Assembly: GCF_014635305.1 (NCBI RefSeq)
Contig: NZ_BMCS01000003.1
Coordinates: 434,001 to 498,000 of the forward strand
DNA: 64,000 nucleotides
Direction: 5' to 3'
From: Williamsia phyllosphaerae
GTDB lineage: Bacteria; Actinomycetota; Actinomycetes; Mycobacteriales; Mycobacteriaceae
In this document: one piece after another, positions 41,447-49,615 of the stretch
Layout of the letters: each line of letters opens with the position of its first letter
Numbering within the stretch: position 1 is the first letter of the stretch
Notes under the pieces: generated by a model
The model's database searches: none
Told to the model about the DNA's origin: nothing
What the model saw: the letters and a program-made list of their open reading frames with translations, nothing else
Made by a program: the position numbers and the translations under genes

Positions 41447-44320
41447 ATGACGGAACAGTCCACGGCAGCAAGCAGTCCCGCGTCCGATCACTCCACCTCC
41501 GGCCACGGTGCGGACGAGAGCTTCGTCGCTCCCTCGGACGTCCGGGTCACCTCGACCGCCACCGGCAGGCAGGCGACCGAACCCCTCCGTGAGGACATCC
41601 GTCTCCTCGGCGGCCTGCTCGGCGACATCGTCCGCGAACACGCGGGCGAGGAGATCTTCGACCTGGTCGAACGGGCGCGGGTCGAGTCCTTCCGGGTACG
41701 TCGCTCCGAGATCGACCGCGGCGAGCTCGCCGAGACCCTCGCCGGCCTGGGCGTGGCGCAGGCAACCCCCGTCATCCGGGCCTTCAGCCACTTCGCGCTG
41801 CTGGCCAACCTGGCCGAGGACATCCACCGCGAACGCCGACGCGCAATTCATGTCCGGGCGGGCGACCCGCCCGTGGACTCCAGCCTGACCGCGACCTACG
41901 CCAAACTCGCCGCGGCCGGTCTGTCCGACGACGAGGTGGGTCGGGCACTCGAAGACGCCGTGGTCGTCCCGGTGATCACCGCCCATCCCACCGAGACGCG
42001 CCGCCGCACCGTCTTCGAGGCGCAACGCCGCATCACCGACCTCATGCGCTTCCGCGGGCGGACCGAGCTGACCCCCGACGAGGACGCCGACGTCACCGCC
42101 GCCCTGCGCAGGCAGGTGCTGACGCTGTGGCAGACCGCGTTGATCCGCCTCGAGCGTCTGCGCATCGAGGACGAGATCGAGGTGGGGCTGCGCTACTACG
42201 ACGCCGCGTTCTTCTCGGTCATCCCCACCATCAACGCTGCCCTGCGGGACCAGCTGCGCGAGCAGTACCCCGACGCAGGGTTGACCGACGAGCCGATCCT
42301 GCGGATGGGGTCGTGGATCGGTGGCGACCGCGACGGCAATCCGTTCGTCACCGACGAGATCGTCGCCATGGCCACCGGGCGGGCCGCGCAGACCGCGGTG
42401 ACCCACCATCTCGAACAGCTCACCGTGCTGGCCCAGGAGCTGAGCATGTCCTCGCGGTTGGTCACCGTCAGCGACGAGCTCGTCGCACTCGGTGGGGTCG
42501 ACGATCCCGAGGACACCGCGAACGACGAACCGTACCGGCTCGCGTTGCGGCACATCCGTTCGCGACTGATGTCGACCGCCCACGACCGCTTCGGACCCCA
42601 GACGCAGGCGTTGGTCGACGCGTTCGTCGACACCGAGGCACAGCCGTACGCGACCGCCGCGGAACTGCTCGCCGACCTCGATGTCGTCGATGCGTCGCTA
42701 CGCGCGAACCACGACGGTCCACTGGCCGACGACCGCCTGCTCACGCTGCGCGAGGCGGTCCGGGCCTTCGGGTTCCATCTGTCCGGCCTCGACATGCGGC
42801 AGAACTCCGACGTGCACGAGGAGGTCGTCGCCGAGCTGCTCGCGTGGTCGGGGGTGCACGACGACTACTGCTCGCTCGACGAGGCCGACCGGGTGGCGTT
42901 GCTGACCCGCGAGCTCGCCGACCGCCGACCGCTGGTGCGTCCGGGCGCACAGCTCGGGGAGCTGGCCGCGAAAGAGCTCGCGATCGTGACCGCCGGCGCC
43001 CGCGCCGTCGCCGACTACGGTCCGGAATCGGTCCCGAACTACATCATCAGCATGTGCACCTCGGTCAGCGACATGCTCGAGGCGTTGATCATGCTCAAGG
43101 AGGCCGAACTCTTCGATCCCGGTTCGGCGCAAGAGGACCCGCGCTGCACGGTGCGCGTCGTACCGCTGTTCGAGACCATCGAAGACCTGCAGCAGGGTGC
43201 CGCGACGCTGCTGGCCGCGCTCGATGTCCCGCTGTACCGAGCGCTGGTGTCGGCGCAGGGCGACATCCAGGAGGTCATGCTCGGCTACTCCGACTCCAAC
43301 AAGGACGGCGGCTACCTCGCGGCGAACTGGGCTCTCTACCGCGCCGAACTCGACCTGGTCGAGGCGTCGGAGAAAGCCGGGATCCGTCTGCGGTTGTTCC
43401 ACGGTCGTGGCGGAACCGTCGGTCGCGGAGGCGGCCCCTCCTACGACGCGATCCTGGCCCAGCCCCCGGGCGCCGTGCAGGGATCGCTGCGCATCACCGA
43501 ACAGGGTGAGGTCATCGCGGCGAAGTACGCCGAACCGGTGCTCGCCCGGCGCAACCTGGAGACGCTGCTGGCCGCCACCATCGAGTCGACCCTGCTCGAC
43601 ACCGAGGGCCTCGGCGACGAGGCCGAGGCCGCGTACGTCGTGCTCGACGAGCTCGCCGCCCTGGCCCGCGGCGCCTACAGCGCGCTGGTCCACGACACCC
43701 CGGGATTCGTGGAGTACTTCACCTCGTCGACACCGCTGTCGGAGATCGGCGCCCTCAACATCGGCAGCCGACCGGCGTCGCGCAAGCAGACCGAGAAGAT
43801 CTCCGACCTCCGTGCCATCCCGTGGGTGCTCTCGTGGACGCAGTCGCGGGTGATGTTGCCGGGTTGGTACGGCACCGGGTCGGCGTTCGAGAAGTGGATC
43901 GACGGTGATCCCGAGCGGCTGGAGACGTTGCGCGGCTACTACCGCAGCTGGCCGTTCTTCCGGACCGTGATGTCGAACATGGCCCAGGTGATGGCCAAGT
44001 CGGATCTCGGACTGGCTGAGCGGTACTCGCGCCTGGTCACCGACGAGTCGTTGCGCGAGCGTGTGTTCGGGATGATCACCGACGAGCACCGTCGCACGGT
44101 GCAGATGTACTTCGACATCACCGAGAGCACCGATCTGCTCGCCGACAACGCGTCGCTGGCGAGGTCGGTGTTCAACCGGTTCCCCTACCTCGAGCCGCTC
44201 AACCTGCTGCAACTCGAACTGCTCAAGCGCTTCCGTTCCGGCGACGACTCGCCGCAGGTGCGGCGCGGCATCCAGCTGACCATGAACGGACTGGCCACCG
44301 CGCTGCGCAACAGCGGGTAG
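41447..44320 (+). CDS. ppc: Phosphoenolpyruvate carboxylase
   Basis: Anaplerotic carboxylation of PEP to oxaloacetate. 957 residues, full length. Catalytic motifs are VITAHPTETRRRTV (His near residue 181), GGDRDGNPFV near residue 289, GYSDSNKDGGYLAANW near residue 611 and FHGRGGTVGRGGGPSYDAI near residue 650. The C-terminus reads ATALRNSG, a variant of the usual NTG end. A GATACT hexamer (41435-41440) ends 6 nt before the ATG, so a leaderless transcript is possible. In Corynebacterium gap-pgk-tpi-ppc form a comparable cluster. Confidence 0.97.
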   Translation: MTEQSTAASSPASDHSTSGHGADESFVAPSDVRVTSTATGRQATEPLREDIRLLGGLLGDIVREHAGEEIFDLVERARVESFRVRRSEIDRGELAETLAGLGVAQATPVIRAFSHFALLANLAEDIHRERRRAIHVRAGDPPVDSSLTATYAKLAAAGLSDDEVGRALEDAVVVPVITAHPTETRRRTVFEAQRRITDLMRFRGRTELTPDEDADVTAALRRQVLTLWQTALIRLERLRIEDEIEVGLRYYDAAFFSVIPTINAALRDQLREQYPDAGLTDEPILRMGSWIGGDRDGNPFVTDEIVAMATGRAAQTAVTHHLEQLTVLAQELSMSSRLVTVSDELVALGGVDDPEDTANDEPYRLALRHIRSRLMSTAHDRFGPQTQALVDAFVDTEAQPYATAAELLADLDVVDASLRANHDGPLADDRLLTLREAVRAFGFHLSGLDMRQNSDVHEEVVAELLAWSGVHDDYCSLDEADRVALLTRELADRRPLVRPGAQLGELAAKELAIVTAGARAVADYGPESVPNYIISMCTSVSDMLEALIMLKEAELFDPGSAQEDPRCTVRVVPLFETIEDLQQGAATLLAALDVPLYRALVSAQGDIQEVMLGYSDSNKDGGYLAANWALYRAELDLVEASEKAGIRLRLFHGRGGTVGRGGGPSYDAILAQPPGAVQGSLRITEQGEVIAAKYAEPVLARRNLETLLAATIESTLLDTEGLGDEAEAAYVVLDELAALARGAYSALVHDTPGFVEYFTSSTPLSEIGALNIGSRPASRKQTEKISDLRAIPWVLSWTQSRVMLPGWYGTGSAFEKWIDGDPERLETLRGYYRSWPFFRTVMSNMAQVMAKSDLGLAERYSRLVTDESLRERVFGMITDEHRRTVQMYFDITESTDLLADNASLARSVFNRFPYLEPLNLLQLELLKRFRSGDDSPQVRRGIQLTMNGLATALRNSG

Positions 44321-44344
44321 GCGCGGGCGGTCGGAGGCCGGCGA

Positions 44345-44950
44345 TCAGATGTCGGGGCGCACGGTGATGATCCGGAACATCGACCGGATCTCCTGCGGGG
44401 TGGGCGTGTCGAGACTGTCGCGCGCATGCATGAACCCGATGCCCGCGTAGACGAGGGCGCCGGCGCGAAGGCGCGCCTCGGCCGGGTCGAAACCCAACTC
44501 CAACAGGGCTTCCTGGACGACGGAGAACACCAACCGGTCGAGGCGTCGGACGGTGTCGGCGACGATCACATTGGTGCGGGCCCATTCGCGGATCGCGTTC
44601 TCCACCGCCGGGGAGTGGTCGCCGACGAGCGCGGCGGTCATCGTGTCGAGACGTTCGCGCGGCGCCATCGAGCCGAGTTCGACCAGCGCGCGCATCGAGT
44701 CGTTCTGGGTGTCACACCAGTGGTCGGCCACCGCCTCCAGCAGCCCGTTGATGTCGGTGAAGTGCCAGTAGAAGCTGCCCTTGGTGACGTGCAGTTCCTC
44801 GCACAGTCGCGAGATGCGGACCGCCGCGACGCCGTCGCGGACGAGGAGGTCCAGTGCAGCGCGCACCCAGGCGTCGACGGACAACCGCCCGGTGCGCCGT
44901 CGGGTCTCGAACTCCTCCGGCGGCGTCGGGCTCGCTTCGCTGATGGTCAT
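44345..44950 (-). CDS. TetR-family transcriptional regulator
   Basis: 201 residues. The N-terminal helix-turn-helix (about residues 22-70) has the typical AALDLLVRDGVAAVRISRL followed by LHVTKGSFYWHFTDINGLLEA. The C-terminal ligand domain is not close to any family I can name. The ATG at 44950 was chosen because the upstream extension to 45133 is Arg/His-rich and unlike TetR N-termini. It lies convergent to ppc and downstream of the pentose-phosphate operon; its target is unknown. Inverted repeats upstream may be its operator. Confidence 0.85.
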   Translation of the reverse strand: MTISEASPTPPEEFETRRRTGRLSVDAWVRAALDLLVRDGVAAVRISRLCEELHVTKGSFYWHFTDINGLLEAVADHWCDTQNDSMRALVELGSMAPRERLDTMTAALVGDHSPAVENAIREWARTNVIVADTVRRLDRLVFSVVQEALLELGFDPAEARLRAGALVYAGIGFMHARDSLDTPTPQEIRSMFRIITVRPDI

Positions 44951-45208
44951 GGCGTGACGCCGCACGCAGGGGGTGCGGGGGCGGGGTGCGCTGCGTGGGT
45001 GGACAAGATGGATCCGCAATCCTCGTGACGAGTGCCGGTGATGGCCGACGAGCGCGCCCGTGCGGCGTCTCGACGGTGATGCGATGACCCGGTCCGACCA
45101 CCCGACGTCGGACTGTTGACCCACCGTCCACACTACCGAGGTCTGTGAGAGTTCACAGATCCATCGCGGAATTCATGGCGATGTCACATCACGTGACACG
45201 CTCGGACG
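44951..45208. promoter_or_regulatory. 258-nt region with two inverted repeats upstream of the TetR gene
   Basis: TCTGTGA-GAGT-TCACAGA (45142-45159) is a perfect inverted repeat with seven-base arms. TGTCAC-ATCAC-GTGACA (45182-45198) is a second with six-base arms. They lie 190-250 nt from the TetR start and just beyond the pgl stop, so they could be TetR operators or hairpin terminators of the pgl transcript. No gene is visible in the gap. Confidence 0.45.
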
Positions 45209-45952
45209 TCACAACGCGGCGGCTGCTCCACGGTCGACGAACCACACCGTCGCCGCCGACCCGTGCGCGCCCGCGCACGGCCATTCGACGGGGTCGCCGC
45301 CGGTGACCCCGGCGGCCACGGCGTCGGCCTTGTCCTCGCCGGCCACCAGGAACCACACCTGCGCGGAGCGGTTGACCGCGGGCAGCGTCAGGGTGATGCG
45401 ACGGGGCGGGGGCTTGGGGGAGTCCGTGACGGCAACGACAGCCGCGGTTTGTTCGGCTCGGGCGTCAGTGTGCGGGAAGAGCGAGTTGATGTGGCCCTCA
45501 CCGCCCATCCCGAGCAGGTGCACGTCGAAGACGGGACTGTCCGCGCCGTCGGCGTGTTCACGCAGGATCCGGGCGTAGTCGGCGGCGGCGGCGTCGATGT
45601 CGTCGCCGAAACGCCCGTCGGACGGCTCCATGACGAACACCCGTGCGGGGTCGAGGTCGACGTGGTCGAGCAGTGCCCGAGCGGCCTGGCCGTGATTGCG
45701 CTCGTCGTCGTCGCGCGGGACGAAACGGTCGTCTCCGAAGTAGACGTCGACCGCACGCCAGTCGACGTCCTCGGAGTGGGCGCGCAGCCATTCGAGGATC
45801 GCGATGCCGTTGCTGCCACCGGTCAGGACGATCGAGGCCGCGCCGCGGTCACGCTGCGCTGACACGATGACGTAGACGAGACGTTGTCCTGCCTGCGCGA
45901 TCAGTGCGGTGGTGTCGTCGGCGACGACGATCTCCGGTTCCGGTGTGCTCAC
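45209..45952 (-). CDS. pgl: 6-Phosphogluconolactonase
   Basis: Hydrolyses the product of glucose-6-phosphate dehydrogenase. 247 residues (devB family) with SIVLTGGSNGIAIL near residue 42, VYFGDDRFVPRDDDERN near residue 72 and LLGMGGEGHINSLFP near residue 145. The GTG at 45952 overlaps the opcA stop by 4 nt; the open frame extends further upstream but only shadows opcA. Last gene of tkt-tal-zwf-opcA-pgl. Confidence 0.95.
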   Translation of the reverse strand: MSTPEPEIVVADDTTALIAQAGQRLVYVIVSAQRDRGAASIVLTGGSNGIAILEWLRAHSEDVDWRAVDVYFGDDRFVPRDDDERNHGQAARALLDHVDLDPARVFVMEPSDGRFGDDIDAAAADYARILREHADGADSPVFDVHLLGMGGEGHINSLFPHTDARAEQTAAVVAVTDSPKPPPRRITLTLPAVNRSAQVWFLVAGEDKADAVAAGVTGGDPVEWPCAGAHGSAATVWFVDRGAAAAL

Positions 45953-46872
45953 GACTGTGCCTCCGCGGTGGGTCGGGTGATGCGTGACGCCCCCTGCAGG
46001 GCGAGGTGGTAGATCTCGTCGGGGTCGAGGCGGCGCAACTCCTCGGCGATGCAGTCGCGGACGCCACGAGCGCTCATCGCGACCTTGCCGTCGGGCTTGC
46101 CGGGGTTGCTGAGCACGGCGTTGTTGTTCTGGTCGACAGCGAGCACCAGCGGACCGGTCGTGCGCTCGAGCCGGACCTCGAAACTGCCCGAGTGTCGTTC
46201 GGTGGGGACGCCCAGCTGTGCCTGCAGCCAGCCGGCCAGCAGATCGATCGACGGCGACCGCCCCGGCCCGGTCACGACGACCCGGTCGACGGGTTCGAAC
46301 GGGGGACGGTCCAGGGCCGCGGTCAGGATCGCACGCCAGTAGGTGATCTGGGCCCACGCGAGGTCGGAATCGCCGGGCGCATAGGTGGCCAGACGGTGCG
46401 CGAGCGCCTCGTCGGGATCGGCAGCCCTCGTCGAGTCGGTGATGCGTCGGGTTCCCAGGCGCCCGACGGGATCCTGCGCCGGGTTCTCCGGAGCCTCGCC
46501 GGGCCACCAGGTCACCACCGGGGTGTCGGGGAGCAGGAACGGGACCACGACGCTCTCGGCATGACCGGCGAGTTCGCCGTAGAGCCGCAGCACCACGACC
46601 TCGGATGCGCCGGCGTCACCGCCCACCCGTATCTGGGCGTCGAGTCGGGACGCCGCCGCGCTGTTGCCCAGCGACACCACGATGACGCGACACGGGTGTT
46701 CGCGGCTGGCCTCGTTGGCCGCCTCGATCGCACCCTCGGTGGGTTCGCCCTCGTCGGCGCAGACCACCAGGGTCAGCACCCGACCGAGGGTCACCGCGCC
46801 GCCCGACTCGCGCATCTTGACGAGTTTCTTGCTGACCTTCTCGGTCGTGGTGGCGGGCAGATCCAAGATCAT
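45949..46872 (-). CDS. opcA: Glucose-6-phosphate dehydrogenase assembly protein OpcA
   Basis: A 307-residue protein beginning MILDLPATTTEKVSKKLVKMRE, the conserved OpcA start, with VVTWWPGEAPENPAQDPVG in the middle. It supports assembly or activity of Zwf in cyanobacteria and actinobacteria. Located directly downstream of zwf (48 nt) and overlapping pgl. Confidence 0.95.
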   Translation of the reverse strand: MILDLPATTTEKVSKKLVKMRESGGAVTLGRVLTLVVCADEGEPTEGAIEAANEASREHPCRVIVVSLGNSAAASRLDAQIRVGGDAGASEVVVLRLYGELAGHAESVVVPFLLPDTPVVTWWPGEAPENPAQDPVGRLGTRRITDSTRAADPDEALAHRLATYAPGDSDLAWAQITYWRAILTAALDRPPFEPVDRVVVTGPGRSPSIDLLAGWLQAQLGVPTERHSGSFEVRLERTTGPLVLAVDQNNNAVLSNPGKPDGKVAMSARGVRDCIAEELRRLDPDEIYHLALQGASRITRPTAEAQS

Positions 46873-46920
46873 CGGAGACGTTCCTTCGCTGGGGGAGCAG
46901 GGGTCACGGTCGGCATCCGG

Positions 46921-48483
46921 TCACGGACGGCGCCACACCCGCCCGACGCGGGTCATCATGTCCTCGGCCGACCGCGGTCCCCACATCCCGGACTCGTAGG
47001 TGTCGGGCCTGCCCTCGGCGGCCCACGCCTGCAGTACGGGATCGAGTATGCGCCAAGACAATTCGACCTCTGCGTTGACCGGGAACAGTGACGGTTCGCC
47101 GAGCAGCACGTCGAGGATGAGCCGTTCGTAGGCCTCCGGGGACGACTCGGTGAAGGCCTGGCCGTAGCTGAAGTCCATGTTGACGTCGCGGACCTGCATG
47201 CTCGAGCCGGGCACCTTGGAACCGAACCGGAGCGTGATGCCCTCGTCCGGCTGGACCCGGATCACCAGCGCGTTCTCGCCCAGTTCCTCGGTCATCGTCT
47301 TGTCGAACGGCAGATGCGGTGCCTTCTTGAACACCAGGGCGATCTCGGTGACGCGCCGACCCAGGCGCTTGCCGGTGCGGAGATAAAACGGCACACCGGC
47401 CCACCGGCGGCTGTCGACCTCCACCGCGATCGCGGCGAACGTCTCGGTCGTCGAGTCCGCGGAGAAGCCTTCCTCGTCGACCAGACCGGGAACCGGGTGA
47501 CTGCCCTGCCACCCCGGGCCGTACTGGCCGCGGGCGGTGTTGAGGTCCAGCGGCAGGATGTTGCGCGTCGCCGAGAGGACCTTGATCTTCTCCGCCTGCA
47601 GTTCCCGGGGCTCGAAGGAGACGGGTTCCTCCATCGCCACCAGTGCGAGCAGCTGCAGCAGGTGGTTCTGGATGACGTCGCGTGCCGCCCCGATCCCGTC
47701 GTAGTACCCCGCCCGACCGCCGAGACCGATGTCCTCGGCCATGGTGATCTGCACGTGGTCGACGTAGTGCGAACTCCACAGCGGATCGAACAGCTGGTTC
47801 GCGAACCGCAGGGCGAGGATGTTCTGGACGGTCTCCTTGCCCAGATAGTGGTCGATGCGGAACACCGAGTCCTCGGGGAAGACCCCGTTGACGACCGCGT
47901 TGAGCTCCTTGGCACTCGCGAGGTCGTGTCCGAAGGGCTTCTCGATGACCACCCGGCGCCACCGCTCCGCGGGCAGCCCATCGCCGTCCCCGCCCGGGAC
48001 AGCGAGACCGGACCGCTGCAACTGCTCGCAGACGGTCGGGAACGCTCCCGGCGGGATCGACAGGTAGAACGCGTGGTTGCCGTCGGTGCCGCGCTCGGCG
48101 TCGAGCTCGGCCAGCGTGGTGCGCAGCTGATCGAACGCGGCGTCGTCGTCGAAGGCGCCCTGCACGAAGCGGAACCCCTCGGCCAGCCGTTCCCACACGT
48201 CCTCGCGGAACGGGGTGCGGGAGTGCTCGCGCACCGCGTCGTGGACGACCTGACCGAAGTCCTGGTCGTCCCAGTCGCGGCGGGCGAACCCCACCAGGGC
48301 GAAGCTCGGCGGGAGCAGACCACGGTTGGCGAGGTCGTACACCGCAGGCATCAGCTTGCGCTTGGCGAGGTCACCGGTGACGCCGAAAATCACCAGGCTG
48401 CAGGGACCCGCGATCCGGGGCAGCCGCTTGTCACGGCTGTCCCGGAGCGGGTTGATCCACGTCGTGTCGGCGGCGGCCGTCAC
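46921..48483 (-). CDS. zwf: Glucose-6-phosphate 1-dehydrogenase
   Basis: First step of the oxidative pentose phosphate pathway. 520 residues. NADP binding is at VIFGVTGDLAKRKL near residue 32; the substrate signature RIDHYLGKETVQN is near residue 205. The GTG at 48483 was chosen because it follows the tal stop by 5 nt and precedes the conserved core; the frame is open far upstream through tal but that reading is Arg-rich nonsense. Confidence 0.96.
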   Translation of the reverse strand: MTAAADTTWINPLRDSRDKRLPRIAGPCSLVIFGVTGDLAKRKLMPAVYDLANRGLLPPSFALVGFARRDWDDQDFGQVVHDAVREHSRTPFREDVWERLAEGFRFVQGAFDDDAAFDQLRTTLAELDAERGTDGNHAFYLSIPPGAFPTVCEQLQRSGLAVPGGDGDGLPAERWRRVVIEKPFGHDLASAKELNAVVNGVFPEDSVFRIDHYLGKETVQNILALRFANQLFDPLWSSHYVDHVQITMAEDIGLGGRAGYYDGIGAARDVIQNHLLQLLALVAMEEPVSFEPRELQAEKIKVLSATRNILPLDLNTARGQYGPGWQGSHPVPGLVDEEGFSADSTTETFAAIAVEVDSRRWAGVPFYLRTGKRLGRRVTEIALVFKKAPHLPFDKTMTEELGENALVIRVQPDEGITLRFGSKVPGSSMQVRDVNMDFSYGQAFTESSPEAYERLILDVLLGEPSLFPVNAEVELSWRILDPVLQAWAAEGRPDTYESGMWGPRSAEDMMTRVGRVWRRP

Positions 48484-48488
48484 GCGCC

Positions 48489-49610
48489 TCAGCCCTTGGA
48501 CGCTGCGTCGAGCTGCTTCTGCGTCGCGTCGAGCAACTCGCCCCACGACGCCTCGAACTTGTCGACACCCTCGTTCTCGAGGGTGAGGAACACCTCGTCG
48601 AGGTCGATGCCGATGTCGGACAACGCCGTGAAGACCTCTTCGGACTCGGGTCCGCGACCCACCAGCGACGCGGTGTCGGCGGTGCCGTGATCGGCGAAGG
48701 CGTCCATCGTCTTCTCCGGCATGGTGTTCACCGTGTTCGGCGCCACCAGGTCCGAGACGTAGAGCGTGTCCGAGTAATCGGGGTTCTTGACGCCGGTCGA
48801 AGCCCACAGCGGACGCTGCGGAAGTGCGCCGTCGGACACCAGGCCCTGGAAGCGCGACTCGACCTCGAAGACCTGCTGGTAGGCGACGTACGCCAGACGC
48901 GCGTTGGCCAGCGCGGCCTTGCCCTTGAGGGCGGTGGCGTCCGGGGTGCCGATGGCGTCGAGCCGCTTGTCGATCTCGGTGTCGACGCGGGAGACGAAGA
49001 ACGACGCCACCGAGTGGATCTTCGAGATGTCGTGGCCGGCGGCCTTGGCCGCCTCGATGCCGTCGAGGTAGGCGCCCATCACCAGTCGGTAGCGCTCGAC
49101 CGAGAAGATCAGGGTCACGTTGACGCTGATGCCCTCGGCCAGGGTCTTGGCGATCGCGGGCAGACCGTCCTCGGTCGCCGGGATCTTGATGAGCAGGTTC
49201 GGACGGTCGACGATCTTCCACAGCTCGATCGCCTGCGCCGCGGTCTTGTCCGCGTCGTGGGCCAGTCGGGGATCGACCTCGATCGACACCCGCCCGTCGA
49301 CGCCGTTGCTGGCCTCCCACACCGGGGTGAAGATGTCGCACGCGTTGCGGACGTCGTCGGTGGTCACCGTGCGGATGGTGGCGTCGACGTCGGCGCCCTG
49401 GGCGGCGAGTTCGCGGACCTGCGGGTCGTAGCTGTCCCCGGCAGACAGTGCGGCCTGGAAGATCGACGGGTTCGTGGTGACACCGACGACCGACTTCGTC
49501 TCGATCAGCTCGGCGAGGTTGCCCGAAGAGATGCGCTCGCGCGACAGGTCGTCGAGCCAGACCGATACGCCGGCCTCGGACAGGTTCTGGAGATTCTTGT
49601 TCTGGGTCAT
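48489..49610 (-). CDS. tal: Transaldolase
   Basis: Transfers a dihydroxyacetone unit between sugar phosphates. 373 residues from ATG 49610, equal to the mycobacterial length; the catalytic lysine is in NLLIKIPAT near residue 140, and SVVGVTTNPSIFQ and FVSRVDTEIDKRL are signatures. ATG 49619 overlaps the tkt stop and is also in frame, but 49610 stands at proper distance from AAGGG. Confidence 0.96.
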   Translation of the reverse strand: MTQNKNLQNLSEAGVSVWLDDLSRERISSGNLAELIETKSVVGVTTNPSIFQAALSAGDSYDPQVRELAAQGADVDATIRTVTTDDVRNACDIFTPVWEASNGVDGRVSIEVDPRLAHDADKTAAQAIELWKIVDRPNLLIKIPATEDGLPAIAKTLAEGISVNVTLIFSVERYRLVMGAYLDGIEAAKAAGHDISKIHSVASFFVSRVDTEIDKRLDAIGTPDATALKGKAALANARLAYVAYQQVFEVESRFQGLVSDGALPQRPLWASTGVKNPDYSDTLYVSDLVAPNTVNTMPEKTMDAFADHGTADTASLVGRGPESEEVFTALSDIGIDLDEVFLTLENEGVDKFEASWGELLDATQKQLDAASKG

Positions 49611-49615
49611 GCTGG

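Noticed and set aside
44951..45133. N-terminal extension of the TetR gene
   Set aside because: The extra 61 residues are Arg/His/Ser-rich, unlike TetR N-termini; ATG 44950 fits better.
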